A stretch of DNA of 64,000 bases from Byssochlamys sp. IMV 00236 (lineage: Eukaryota > Ascomycota > Eurotiomycetes > Eurotiales > Thermoascaceae), in contig MSJH02000622.1 of NCBI GenBank assembly GCA_001931875.2, forward strand, positions 62,001 to 126,000. The letters run 5' to 3'. Positions within the stretch are counted from its first letter, which is position 1; the number at the start of each line of letters is the position of its first letter. Shown one piece after another: positions 35,527 to 47,235 of this stretch. Position numbers and translations under genes: made by a program. The notes beneath the pieces are model-generated. The model searched no databases and had not been told where the DNA came from. It saw only the letters and a program-made list of their open reading frames with translations.

Positions 35527-36342
35527 CTTGGAATGGAATGGCTCTCGAACCCTTGACAAGGAGAGCTATTCCCAGTAGATAGCAGCGACCAGGCTTCTTA
35601 TATTTATCGCAGAGAATCAAAAACAAACTATAACAGCTTTACTTGGCACGGACATTAGAATCGTATATTATTATACGAGAACCTGCCAAATCTTCGGGTA
35701 TAGTCCCACGCGAATGTCGGCAACATACAACGTGAAAAACGCCTCCACCAAAAGGTTGCTATACCACTAGTAACGCTCAATTTGCGACCATAATTAAGGT
35801 CTAGGTTATCGGGGTAGTTCCGTCTACACCTCATGGCGAGTATCGCCTATATTGTTTGTGGCGTTCTCATTGGCTGGATCGCCGAGGTCATATATGCACG
35901 TTGTGATGTTTCAACGGATTACGTGCTATCACGGCATTTCTAGCTGCGATTACGAACAGTGCGCAGACCAGGAAAACCCGTTCCAAGATCTGTGTTTTGT
36001 GCTGCGTTCTAAAGCTTCCTGGATGCTGCTCTTGAAGTTTCCTCTCCTAGAAAGTGTGATATTTCTTTGAAAAATACTGCCCAGGACATAGTTCTGGGAA
36101 ATTAGGTTACTATGAAATGAGCCATTGTATGTAAATCGGAACAATGACTCTGTACGATTAGTGCGCTAAGATCTTTCTTATCTTGAAATGGTTTAAACAT
36201 ATCGTCTCTGGCCTTTCACCATATGGATCGTGCTCTAACCCTAAGAATAAATGGACTTTACCACCATGGATACTATTCAATAAAGAGTGAGATTGCCCTA
36301 TTACCAACTCGTATATTTAAGAAGATCAACATAATACAAAAT
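35527..36342. other. Intergenic region between the UNC93-like gene and the 2OG oxygenase
   Basis: This stretch of about 800 bases contains the UNC93-like promoter and the 3' UTR of the oxygenase. It is moderately AT-rich. No gene was recognised. Confidence 0.6.
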
Positions 36343-37320
36343 TTAATCCCTATCCTCAGGATGGAATACAAGAGCTCTGACCTCGATACTTTCACGCGGA
36401 TCTGCTCCCTCAGTTTCGGGATTGATAAACGCGGTATGAGGCACTCGTCGAGCTCGACCATCGGTCTTGGAATCAAAACACTTGATCAGAGTGACCATCT
36501 CCGGCGTCTGTCCATAGCGGTAGTACCACTTGTGTGCTGGGTTCGGTCGCACAGTGTAAGTCTCTCCGGCTCGATTGGGGTAAATCAGAGGGACACCGAC
36601 GAGGTCGCTGTCGGGGACAGTGTGAGCATCCGCGACAGCCAATGGGTCCTTGTAGATGGTCTTTATCGGGCGCCAGACATTGATGATTTGGTAACGACCC
36701 TTGAGAAGCTCGTCGGCTTCGTCAGGGAGGTGGTGAGTAACACGGTTCTTGCTGGCTTCGTAAGACTGGTCGATGTGCACGCGCTGTACTGGACCTCGGA
36801 GTTGAGCCTCTGGAGTGCGAGTGTCCTTTGGAGCTCGTCTGATAGTGTGATCAAAGATGAAGACGCGGGAAGCTCCGGTCCTATAGCAGTATCACACATC
36901 TTGTCAGCTATCTATCCCAGAATATCACGGGCTTGAAGGTGATCATGCAACTCACGCGTCCTTCAACAACTGTTCTGTCTCGGGATAATACTCCTTTTGG
37001 ATTTTCTCGTCGTCCAGAAAGTCCTTTTCCTTACTCTCATGATAGTAGATCTGAAAGCCGTTCTTGTCGAGAGTGTAATCCAGTTCATGGCCGCTAATAT
37101 CCGTCACAGTGACCGAGGTAGGTTCCACAGGCTTGTTATTGTAGGTTTCTGGCCTGCCGACGTAGGATGGCGAAGGAAGAGAGCCATCGCCAGGATCTTT
37201 GTAATAATTAAGAATGGTCTGAACATGATGGGGCTTTTCTGATGAAGTAACGGGGAACGATTTTTGGACACGAAGGGATGCGTCCTGTCCAGAAGGCAGG
37301 CCCACTACTGCAGAAGCCAT
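36343..37320 (-). CDS. 2-oxoglutarate/Fe(II) oxygenase of the AsaB/CmcJ-like family
   Basis: A 300-residue enzyme with two exons (37320-36956 and 36880-36343). It resembles the fungal hydroxylase/desaturase group that includes AsaB-type and CmcJ-type proteins, often found in biosynthetic clusters. Candidate metal ligands are H157 and D159 in RVHIDQS and H270 in RVPHTAF. R290 in ESIEVRALVF suits binding of the 2-oxoglutarate carboxylate. Splicing rebuilds LLKDATGASRVFIFDHTIRR, a conserved stretch before the metal site. IINVWRPIKTIYKDPLAVAD is another family block. No signal peptide is present, so it is likely cytosolic. The substrate is unknown. It is encoded on the same strand as the MUP1-like transporter upstream, with 411 bases between them. 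Confidence 0.88.
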
Positions 37321-37731
37321 GTCGATCGAATAATACCTTTATGTGAATACCACAAGCAAATATGATGTGCTTGAGGATCTATATTGTAGGACTACAAGAA
37401 AGCTCTATATATATTTGATATTTTGTATATGACAGAAGCGGGGTAAAGCTGGCAATTTGTCAGATCAGCATGCCATTATTACAGTCGATAGCGTCAAAGT
37501 TGTATGCTGAGAAATGCAAATAGATCCTATTGGACCTGATGCATACTATGCTGATCCCGGAAGCCAACTCAATACTCGCTGGCAAATAACGAACAATCCG
37601 CGTAGCTGCAGGAGTGATAAGGGGCGCATGATCGGTTTCAGAATTTAGGCAACATGTCAGACTCGGTATAATTATCATCCTTGGGAAACTATGACGCTCT
37701 ATTGATAGCTATCCTACTGATCATTTGTAGT
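37321..37731. other. Intergenic region between oxygenase and MUP1-like gene
   Basis: This 411-base spacer between two minus-strand genes holds the oxygenase promoter and the transporter 3' end. Nothing distinctive was seen. Confidence 0.55.
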
Positions 37732-39457
37732 CTATGATTTATAATAGTGAACGAGCTTCGTAATGCTGGTCCCATCCTCCAGAACTTCGACCTCCTCTTC
37801 CAAAGTATATCCTCTCCATCTAGGTAGCAAAACCGTCCATACATACCAGTAGATTACAGCGAAAAGGATTCTGTTTAAGTCAGCTTGAGCAAAGATATGA
37901 GAAATTGAAGTGATGACATACATTCCCACGCCAACTATGGCATAAGTAGCATAGAAGAAATCCACGTCCCCTTTCCAGCCCGGAGGCGGGAAGAATGGTG
38001 CTGCCAACAAAGCTAGGCATACAATAATCCTTAGCCACACAGCAGGTAGCCAGGCTTTAAACGGTCTTTCGAGATCAGGACGTCGATAACGTAAAAGCAG
38101 AAGACCAACTGTAATCGCCAACGCAAAGAACTGGCCGGGATAGCCTTCCACGTCGAGGATGAAATTATAGACGTCACCTTGCGGTGGAAGGGTTATCACC
38201 AATATAGATGGGATATAGTGTACGATAAGACCACCCAAGGGAGAGTTATATGGGCGAGAGGAGGAGAGCGTCCTGGCAAAGGGTAGGAAGCCTTGGCGGG
38301 CCACTTCTTGGTTCACTCGTGCCTATACATTGTCAGTCCAGCTGAAATCACAGATATAGGCCACTTACAAGAGTGAATGTGACCACCATCACATTTCCAG
38401 CTGCTGAAATTGCGATGGCTAAAGGGAGGATCGTTCTGCCCAAATGAGGCCCAAAGGCCCGTTCAAAAAATAGGGCTGCGACCAATTCCCCGCTCTCTTT
38501 GATCTCTTGGATCGGAACCACGAGAAAGTAAGATACATTGGCCAGAAGATAGAGGCCACACGCCGTGATAAGAGCAGCCGGACCGACAGTCTTTAGAGTG
38601 CGAACCGGGTTCTTGACTTCATTCAAGACATTATTGACGTTACTCAGGCCAGCATATGAGTAGAAGACCTTGAAGAGGGATGTGGAGATGGTTCCCCAGC
38701 TCCAGTTAGTATCTCTCCAGAGTTCATCCCAGGAAAGCAAGGCCGTCGCAGCAGCCGTGGAAGAAGACCCAATATCGGTATCCTTTTGATGATGAAATGT
38801 AATCACGAACAGGCCAGTGATCGCCATTATGGCAACTAGGAAGACCTTGATCCACCCTAGCATATTCTGGATCCAAATGCCTGTCTTCAGAAATCGGGCG
38901 TGCACGAACGTTATAATCGTTAATAGGCCGGCAGCCAAGACTTTATTTTGGAACTCCGTTGGCTGCACATTGAGCGCAAACCATATGTACTTGGAAAATA
39001 CAATGCAGTTGCTGGCTGTGAAGCCTAGAAGCACTGCTTGTACGGCTATCAGGGTTGAGGCGAGGAACCTAGGATGTCGATAGGTAAACTCGAGATAGAC
39101 CTTATCTCCACCGGACCGAGGCAGCATGCATCCATATTCAAGGGAGACCGCGAGACCGCATGCTGATAAAATAGCACCGACGATCCATAATACCAGTGCC
39201 AAACCGGTGCTTCCCGCCGACTTCAGTATCGCTCCTGGGGTCGCAAATATCCCGCTCCCTATGACTCTAGATATGACGAGGATGTAGGCACTGGACCAGT
39301 TGAGATTCCTGCCGTAGGTGGCCGTCTCTGGTAGCGTGTCATGCTCGATGGCTCGAAGGTCTTCTGCTTCTTCTTGCGACGGTCTCTCTGTGCTGAATGT
39401 CTGGTAGTCCTGAGATGCTGGCAGGAGAGCCTCCGTCAGAGTCTCCGCGTCATCCAT
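37732..39457 (-). CDS. MUP1-like amino acid transporter (LAT/APC family)
   Basis: A 542-residue plasma-membrane transporter resembling fungal high-affinity methionine permeases (Mup1/Mup3) of the L-type group. Exons are 39457-38369, 38322-37922 and 37870-37732. The cytosolic N-tail (about 55 residues) leads into NWSSAYILVISRVIGSGIFA, the helix-1 substrate site, then LEYGCMLPRSGGDKVYLEFT. Other marks are FKVFYSYAGLSNVNNVLNEV with KNPVRTLKT, a conserved helix-6/7 loop, and ARVNQEVARQGFLPFA rebuilt by splicing of intron 1. The second intron (37871-37921, 51 bases) keeps the frame open. The spliced product GVGM-to-GI-ILFAVIYWYVW is the family-like version. Substrate specificity is inferred only from family resemblance. 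Confidence 0.9.
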
Positions 39458-40186
39458 TGTTTCGGTCCTGTAACTGTTATTGAGCTTCGTAGTGGCTAAC
39501 CAGATGAAGGTGCCGATCCAGATTAAGGCATAGCAATGTTAGACTGTGAAAGGGGTCTCGATATGTCGGGAGTGTCTGAGAGAGATAAAATTGAGTATCT
39601 ACGGCACAGGTAGCAAGATGCCCATTGCTGTAGTGTATTTGTAAACATGGCGTCTGAAATAGAGAGAAACACAGGGTTGGCACTGTTGTCCGATCGCACG
39701 CCATTCACCCCTACATTGATGTAAGATCCAGTGATTGGAGTACATGATCTGAGCTGACCGAAACAACTGGGCATGATAAGCTTATGCCGAAATATGCAGC
39801 AGGAATAAGCCTTTTTGCGGCCTGTATAACTCATATTGTCTTATCGCATTCCAGAACGTTGAAGATAAATTAGCATCAAACTACTTAGCTCATAGTCTCA
39901 TACTAAATAGAACGCGAAAGAGACGCAGCCTGTCTTATGCTTATGTAAAAATAGCTAGTTGGCTAACTAGTTACCTAGTTCGTTGACGAACGAGTGAATC
40001 AACAGGGAACTGATTGGACGAATCATAATGAATTTATCCTTTTATTCGTGTTATATGGACTGGTTCCTGAAATTATCTCGGAGTTCGAAATACCAGACCA
40101 CGAGGACGGCCGCTCTTGAATAACGGCGTCTTTAGATCCCCGTGTCAATGATGCTAATCTGATCAAGGACAGACAGGCAGCTATAT
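39458..40186. other. Intergenic region, MUP1-like to NtaA-like gene 1
   Basis: This 730-base AT-rich spacer lies between minus-strand genes and includes the transporter promoter. No gene was recognised. Confidence 0.55.
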
Positions 40187-41901
40187 TCACTGCGAAGGAG
40201 CCTCTTTAACGAACGGAGGGTCGGTCTTATATACTGGATATTTGTAGTGACTGCCCACATGATCGTCACGCAGCCTATTTTGACCTTTTCCATACACCTT
40301 CTCCCGGGCAGTCAGTGGTGGATCTTGCTCATCCCTCTTTGGAGGGTAGACGCCGCGACTGCGAAGCTCGGGTACGAGCAAATCGACGACGTCTTCAAAG
40401 GTTCCAGGCGTTGTAACATAACCAAGGTTGAATCCGTCGATATCAGCCTCCCGGATCCAACGCTGGAGCTCGTCTGCCACCTGGGCTGGAGTACCAACAG
40501 CTACGGGTCCTAACCCACCGATGGACGCAACTTCAGCGACCAAGCGAGGTGTCAGGGAGGGTAGCTCTGGAGTTCTGGCAGTGAGAGTTTCTGCGATCGA
40601 CGTAACCTTGTGCTTCTCTAGGGAATGCTTTTCGGGGTCTATCTCCTCATCCAGCGGGATCTTGGAGATGTCTATTCCCGTCCAGCCAGAGAAGAGAACG
40701 AGCCCCCCGATAGGAGAAGCGTAGCGCTTCGCTCTTTCAAACTTCGCTTTTGCCTCTTCTTCAGTCCGGCCAATAATCGGGGTAAAGGTAGCAAAGAATT
40801 TGATGGACTGAGGATCACGACCGGCCGCCTGTGCCAACTCCCGAATCTTTGCAACCCTGGGCTTCAAGACAGAAGGGCTGTGCGCAGAAACAAAGATAGC
40901 CTCCGCATGAGTTGCACCAAACTGGGACCCGGCTCTGCAAGAATAATTCAGCATCCGTGACAAGCAGGATAGATAGGGGGAGCGTTACTTACGGTGATGT
41001 TCCAGCTTGGAAGAGGAACGGCGTCCTCTGAGGGCTAGGATCGACGATATGTCTACTTTCAAGGTTGTAGAATTCTCCCTTGTGGTCAATCACTCTGACC
41101 TTGTCCGGATCAACATAGGTATCATTCTCTGCGTCAGCAACGACTGCGTCATCTGCCCATGAGCCTTCCCATAGCCTAAACGTTTATGCAAACTTAGTAT
41201 ATATCATACGAATATATGGGTGGAGTAGTACTTGTATGTTAGACGCAGATACTCATCTGCTTGAGCATAACGACGGTCATGCTCGATCGGTTCGTCCAGT
41301 CCAATAGCCTTAAACGCCCCTTTCTTCCAGGATGTCACAATATTCCAACCAATTCGGCCATTTGTCAGATGGTCAAGTGTGGAGAATCTCTTCGCCAGAA
41401 GAAACGGAGGTTCGAAGGATGTCGAGGCAGTAACTCCGAAAGCCAAGTTCTTGGTCACTGCGGCCATGGCACTGATCGGCTATGCACAACAGATTATTAG
41501 ACGACAGAAAAATAGATGGAACAGGAAGGGTCTCACAATTGTAGGGTCCGTGACTGGCCATTGCGCAGCTCTTCGGATACAATTGTCCAGCGAGTCCTCA
41601 TATGTGTCATAACCACCGTAGGTGTCAGCCAGAAACAAAGCATTGATGTCTCCTCTCTCTAGCACTTTGGCCAAATTAACCCAGTAGTCCAGCTTTCGTT
41701 TCGTGGCTGATCTATCTTCCGGGTCCTATGAAGCAGTGGTCAACACAATGTCGCTAGCTTGGATTCCAATCATTCAATTTTGCCTACTTTCCACTGGCCT
41801 GGTGATAAGTGTCCCACCGTGGACATATCAAAGGCATTTAGAAGGATCTGCTTCTGTCCCCCAGCCCCATTCTCATAGTTCGCATCGCCTACTGAACCCA
41901 T
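40187..41901 (-). CDS. FMN-dependent monooxygenase, NtaA/SnaA/DszA family (copy 1, with introns)
   Basis: A 493-residue protein of the luciferase-like superfamily, class C flavin monooxygenases that use reduced FMN and oxygen. Bacterial relatives oxidise nitrilotriacetate (NtaA), pristinamycin IIB (SnaA) and dibenzothiophene sulfone (DszA). Five exons: 41901-41788, 41725-41537, 41479-41232, 41175-40993 and 40934-40187. Typical blocks are ILLNAFDMSTVGHLSPGQWK, DINALFLADTYGGYDTYEDS, RFSTLDHLTNGRIGWNIVTS, YAQADEYLRLTYKLWEGSW, SPQRTPFLFQAGTSPAGSQF and DGFNLGYVTTPGTFEDVVDL. The TIM-barrel fold is complete. A partner flavin reductase was not found in the window. It is divergent from the ToxD-like oxidoreductase and paralogous to the intronless copy 4 kb away. 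The substrate is unknown. Confidence 0.93.
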
Positions 41902-43101
41902 GGTGATTTGATTAGCCTTCTCAGAGTTCGAATATAGAAGTCACTGTTTTATCGAGAGACTTCTTTTTAGGCCAACTGTGAAATAGATATATTTACAAAA
42001 GAAGCGTGTACCGGAAACAGACGACTTCACTCTGTTCAAGTATGCGACCCAAACGTAGCACGAGTCTCGCACTAAGACCTATTAAGAGATACATCTTCCA
42101 TGCATGCAAAACATATGCTCGAGTATTTCGTGATAACACTACGATACCATACTGGATCTTTGCCCGTAGCGATACAAGCCAATTTTACAATATCTGCTGC
42201 GGGGTGACATCCGCACCATTGGCGCATATTATTACGCTATAAGCAGGGTATTGGACCCCTGTAATGTAGATAAAGGGAAATGCAATGATTCCTAAGATTT
42301 TTGATTTCTAACGGCGCTCGCTTATTACCCATGAAGTTGTCGGCAACGGGAAGGGAAGCTCAGGCGAGAGAGAGAGAGAATGTTAAAATCTCCCGTCATC
42401 CGAACCCGCAATCACATCAGCATCCTGTGGCTAAACGGGCAACGATAATCAACGTTGTTCATCCACCAGCCCCCCTTGGTTACATCGATGCGTCTGGAGT
42501 AGAGTCCCAAATAAAAATGGACTCGGCGACAAATGTATCCCCTATTACGCCGTAATGACCCAGTGTCCTGTCTGGAAAGAACGATCGCTACCTCTGAAGA
42601 ACCCAAGCCACTGAAGATGATAAAAGAGCGTTGGAATGCGTAACACAGCGACTGAACCGCTCGATACTCTTCTATTCCCCTCCTGTTTCTTCATGCTATC
42701 CCTCCAATGACATCGATCTATCACGCCATACGACCCCGCCATGAGCATATCAACCATCAGCTGCGAATCCGATATACTAACACGAAGTACCAAAACATGC
42801 CCACGAGTCTGGGCTTGCTTGGGCGTATTCTGAGTTTCCACTTGAATCGTCTCCTCTCAAGCCCAATCATCTCCGGCGAAGCACGGTTCGGGTTTTGTAA
42901 TGCCCTGCTGTGCCTCAGATCCGTAATCAATGGCGAATAATCCCGATAAGCGTGGGATTTCGGGCTGGTTCCTGAGACCCGGATTACTTTGCAGATTCTA
43001 TTATCTCGTATAATACAGTATTTTCCTTCTCTTCCAAGCGCGCCGATACCTCTTCTCTTTGGTGGTGTACATTGCGCAGACCATTGATAGCAGCAGGTAC
43101 A
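41902..43101. promoter_or_regulatory. Divergent promoter region between NtaA-like copy 1 and the ToxD-like gene
   Basis: A 1.2 kb spacer separates two divergent start codons and should hold both promoters. A short GA run is at about 42366-42378. No open frame with recognisable features was found, and no transcription factor gene lies here. Confidence 0.5.
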
Positions 43102-44497
43102 ATGTCGACGACATCAACCTTCCTGCAGTGCAAGGAAGTCGAGGGGAACGGGCAGGTCCTATTCCATAGACATATATTCGTGGAAGGCCAAGGCGACAGC
43201 ACAGATACTACAAGATCGAACAGTCCCATCGACGCCAAATTGCAGACGAGCAAACAAAATGTTCTTTTACTTCACGCTGCTCGAGAAAAGTATAAATTGA
43301 TCGAGGACCACGCTATTCCCTCATTAATACACAATGGAGAGATTCTGGTGAAGGTAGTTGCAGTTGGGTTGAACCCGATCGACTGGAAGGGGCCGTATGT
43401 ATACTCACCGGCACTTCTTTTGAAGAATTCTCACTGAGCAACGAGCAATAGGGCTTTCAATTTCGGGATCCCCGCCTTGCCCTGGATCAACGGCCGCGAC
43501 TTTGCTGGCGTGGTCGTACAGGTATCCAATGAGAGTTCGCGCGTTCGTGTGGGAGATATCGTCCTTGTTCCATCGACCGACTACAGAGACATCCGGAAAG
43601 CCGCGTTCCAGGAATATGCGGTAGCAACACATTACAACGCAGCACGGATACCTTCGACGACGTCGATAAACGCAGCAGCATCTTTGGGAGTGGCATTTGT
43701 GGCCTCGACTTTGGCCTTGGGAGTATCATTCGGCCTGGATTTCTCTACTATTCCCGGAAGTGCGAAAGGCCCGAATCTCCCCAAGGTCCTGAAGGACGCC
43801 AATATCAATGACATTCCAGAGGATATCAGAAAAGAGTGCTTTTCATCTGCGCCTGAATCAGAGCGGATCCAACGCGGTGATTGGCTAGCAATTTGGGGAG
43901 GTGAGAGATTATGACTTGATAAACTGGCATAGAAAGGTCTACTGACAGATAACAGCATCAACTACAACTGGTTATATCACTCTACAACTCGCAAAACTGT
44001 GCGGCCTTAAAGTGATATGCGTTGCAGACGTTGCGCGCCACGGGGCAAAACTCCTCGATGCCGGGGCAGATTTACTAGTAGACCGACACAATACTGAACG
44101 TGCCGTGGAAATCATTCGAGGTGTCACGGGTGGTAAGCTACGCTTTGGCCTCGACATAGTGGGCAAGGACACAGCGGCACTGCTACAGAATGCTCTATTC
44201 CGTAGCGAAGACGACGGTCCACAGGCGCATCTTCTTGGATTGACCGGCATTCCCAAGGAACAAGATCCACGGATTCACTACCACACTGTGCCGATCAAGC
44301 TCTTCCATACCTCTCCCGCTGTGGGTGAGAGCATGGTCACATGGCTCGAAGGCCTTTTACAGACAGATAGCATCAAACTGCCAGAGGTCGTTCACGCAAA
44401 GGGTGGACTTGCAGGTATCAATGACGCGCTGGATATTCTTCGAGAGGGTTCCGTTTCCGGGAAGAGGATTGTTGTTGGACTTGACTCACAGGCGTGA
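43102..44497 (+). CDS. ToxD-like zinc-type medium-chain oxidoreductase
   Basis: A 427-residue member of the medium-chain dehydrogenase/reductase superfamily, closest in layout to fungal ToxD-like/trans-enoyl reductase proteins, which use NADPH and lack structural zinc. Exons are 43102-43394, 43452-43900 and 43956-44497. The GroES-like part shows GEILVKVVAVGLNPIDWKGP, INGRDFAGVVVQV and the cofactor segment GDWLAIWGASTTTGYITLQL, where the last intron is removed. C-terminal blocks are LKVICVADVARHGAKLLDAG and RFGLDIVGKD. The first 45 residues before KQNVLLLHAAREKYKL do not look conserved, and the ATG at 43102 is the nearest upstream start in frame, so the N-terminus is uncertain. The substrate is unknown. 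It may reduce a product of the neighbouring monooxygenase, which is inference. Confidence 0.86.
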
Positions 44498-45692
44498 CTG
44501 GGATTTTCCATTCCAGAAGAAGACGACATTTACACATATGGCGGCCACGGTCTGATTTAGATTATGAACATGACACCCATAGACTATGGATACTAAAATG
44601 TCTATAGAATAATTTGACTTCGATGGTCTTACCTATACATTAGCAATGTTCGTGCTGATGTATGATAACGTTAATTCCAGACATGTTCCACGTAAATTTC
44701 CATAGTTGAACTCATGTAGATTAGACCTGCAAAACAATTCCTCACCGAAATCGGATACTGCACCACCGCCAACGTTGCTTAATCTCCGATGAAAGGTCTC
44801 AAGATTTTGTATTTATCATCAATCGGATTAATCTTCGATCAACATTAGATGAATCTAGATCTGGACGAATACACCGTGCAATAATACATAATACGACTAG
44901 ACCAATAATCACCTCAAAATAGCCCCTTTTGCAACATTACGCACGGGCATCTTCCGCGCCTCAAAGTAGTCACTTAATTAGTAAACAGCTTGTAATTATC
45001 AATTATATAAAAGTTAGTCTAGAAGCTCCGTAGGTAACATTAACTAGTTACTGCATAGAGTGCTCATGTATGGTTAGGAGATTCCGGGGTTCACTGACGC
45101 AATAGCACCCCGGTATTTGCTTTATCAATGTCCAACCTATCACGAAAGCAACGCATTGACACCTCGAACCGTTCCTATCTGTAATTCCTCTGTAGAATAT
45201 TCTTCTTTCGCGTGTCTCTTACCTATTTTGGTTTTTCGTGTCGGAATATGTCCGCGGCGGAGGATTTGTTTTTTTGTATGGTATGTACTGTACCTGTACG
45301 GAGAGAAAACGGCCTTGAGGAAATTGTGGCTGTAATAATTATTATTATGGAGAGGCCTAGTATAGTTCTCCGGCGCATCTGTTTCCTTTTCTGGTCATAG
45401 TATAGTTCCAGTTCCAGTTCCCAGGCGTAGGGTGAGGGGCACAAGGGACACGAAGAAGGGGTGGACGGAGGGGAGGGGCTTCTGGGAAGAAGTACTCTGG
45501 ATCTTACTTCGCAAAGAAAAAAGAAAGGGAAAGCAGAACGAGGAACTTGTTAGACTTTTCTCTTTTCTCTTTCGTGGCTTCCAAGGAGGATCCGTCCATT
45601 GCTACCATTTCCATTTCCTCTTGTGTTTTCTTCAATTGAACCCGGGGACAATTCAACTGAGAAATAAGCAAAACAATATTATACCCTTCACA
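44498..45692. other. Intergenic region upstream of NtaA-like copy 2
   Basis: This 1.2 kb spacer is AT-rich in its first half (about 44560-45060) and pyrimidine-rich close to the next start codon, as in many fungal leaders. The open frame that precedes the ATG at 45693 has no ATG of its own and is probably leader. No gene was recognised. Confidence 0.6.
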
Positions 45693-47156
45693 ATGGCATC
45701 CTCATCCTCATCGTCATCCTCATCACCAGCTAAGAAGCAGCTCATCGTGAATGCTTTCACGATGCAAGCTCCCACACACCTTAACCCGGGTCTATACCGC
45801 TACCCCAAAGATAAAGGCGGTTCCTACAACTCGATCCAGCACTGGATCTCAGTCGCGCAGAAGCTCGAAGCCGCGAAGTTCCACGCTATTTTCTTCGCAG
45901 ATGTCCTAGGCGGCTACGACGTATACAAGGGACCTGCGAATCTCGATCCTACGATTCCTGGTGGGACGCAATTCCCTATAATCGATCCGCTTTATAGCGT
46001 CTCGGCCCTGGCGGCCGCGACGCAGAGCATTGGATTTGGAATCACTGCGTCGACGACGTATGATTCGCCGTATGCGCTGGCGCGTCGCTTCTCGACCGTT
46101 GACCACTTGAGCGGTGGTCGCGTGGGGTGGAATATCGTTACGTCGTATCTGGATTCAGCGGCGAGGAATTTTGGGCTGGATACCCAGATTGAGCATGATG
46201 AGCGGTATAGAATCGCAGATGAGTATCTGAATGTGACGTACAAGTTGTGGGAGGGGTCTTGGAGGGACGGAGCTGTGGAGAAGAGCGAGAAGAGATATGC
46301 GGATCCTCATGCGGTGCGCCAGATTAATCATGAAGGGAAGTATTTCAAGATTCCAGGACCGCATCTAGTTGAGCCTTCGCCTCAGCGGACGCCGTTGTTG
46401 CTTCAAGCGGGGACGTCTACGGCTGGAAAGGCGTTTGCTGCGAAGCATGCGGAGGCTATCTTCCTGAATGGACATGCGCCCGAGCTCGTGAGACCCTCTG
46501 TCGACACGATCCGCAAGCAGGCAGCGGAGGCTGGGCGCGATCCGTCCAGTATCAAGATCATCGCTGGTGTTCTGGCTATTGTCGCGGAGACGGACGAAGC
46601 TGCACAAGCCAAGTTCAAAGAGATTGCTTCATACGGAGATGAAGAAGGTGCCCTGGCCCTCTTTGGTGGCTGGTCAGGTTACGATCTTAGCAAATATCCC
46701 GAAGACCAAGACTTCCGTTTCGTCGAGCAGCCCGCGATCCGCAGCATGGTCAACCACTGGGCTAGCACAGTTCCAGGAACTGAAGGCAAGAAATGGGACA
46801 AGAAGACCATCGCAGAGTACCTGAAGCTCGGCGGTAACGGTCCCAAGATCATCGGCAGCGCAAAGACAGTGGCAGATCAGCTGGAGAAATGGGTTGAAGT
46901 AGCCGATGTGGACGGTTTCAATTTCAGCGCTGCTAGTATCCCAGAGACGTTTGAGGATATCATCACGTATCTGCTACCTGAATTGCGGAAGAGAGGGCTG
47001 TTCTGGGATGATTATACAGTGAAGGGAGGCACGTTCCGGGAGAATGTATATGGTAAAGCAGGGCAGAATAGGTTGCCGGATACGCATCCAGGGGCGCAGT
47101 ATTTCTGGAAGGAAGGGGAGGAAGTGCCAAAATATGCGCTCCAGAAAGAGAATTAG
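45693..47156 (+). CDS. FMN-dependent monooxygenase, NtaA/SnaA/DszA family (copy 2, intronless)
   Basis: A 487-residue single-exon protein, paralogous to the copy at 40.2-41.9 kb. Blocks in order: QLIVNAFTMQAPTHLNPGLY, KFHAIFFADVLGGYDVYKGP, ARRFSTVDHLSGGRVGWNIV, IEHDERYRIADEYLNVTYKL, SPQRTPLLLQAGTSTAGKAF, AEAIFLNGHAPELVRPSVDT and VDGFNFSAASIPETFEDIIT. The two copies share the GR(I/V)GWNIVTS and EYL-TYKLWEGSW signatures. The start at 45693 gives MASSSSSSSSSP, a serine run from a TCA/TCC microsatellite, then the conserved first strand. It probably needs FMNH2 from a separate reductase. The absence of introns contrasts with copy 1. The stop lies 79 bases from the stop of the convergent SET gene. 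The substrate is unknown. Confidence 0.94.
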   Translation: MASSSSSSSSSPAKKQLIVNAFTMQAPTHLNPGLYRYPKDKGGSYNSIQHWISVAQKLEAAKFHAIFFADVLGGYDVYKGPANLDPTIPGGTQFPIIDPLYSVSALAAATQSIGFGITASTTYDSPYALARRFSTVDHLSGGRVGWNIVTSYLDSAARNFGLDTQIEHDERYRIADEYLNVTYKLWEGSWRDGAVEKSEKRYADPHAVRQINHEGKYFKIPGPHLVEPSPQRTPLLLQAGTSTAGKAFAAKHAEAIFLNGHAPELVRPSVDTIRKQAAEAGRDPSSIKIIAGVLAIVAETDEAAQAKFKEIASYGDEEGALALFGGWSGYDLSKYPEDQDFRFVEQPAIRSMVNHWASTVPGTEGKKWDKKTIAEYLKLGGNGPKIIGSAKTVADQLEKWVEVADVDGFNFSAASIPETFEDIITYLLPELRKRGLFWDDYTVKGGTFRENVYGKAGQNRLPDTHPGAQYFWKEGEEVPKYALQKEN

Positions 47157-47235
47157 AACGTTTGAAAGGTCGTCTCAGTTGTGAACTCTACCGGTCTAGA
47201 GGATTAAGATGAATTATTCCAAGACTCGGCTTCAT

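Noticed and set aside
45432..45692. Longer N-terminus for the intronless monooxygenase
   Set aside because: The extension begins at a GTG and encodes a low-complexity basic stretch. The ATG at 45693 directly precedes the conserved first strand.
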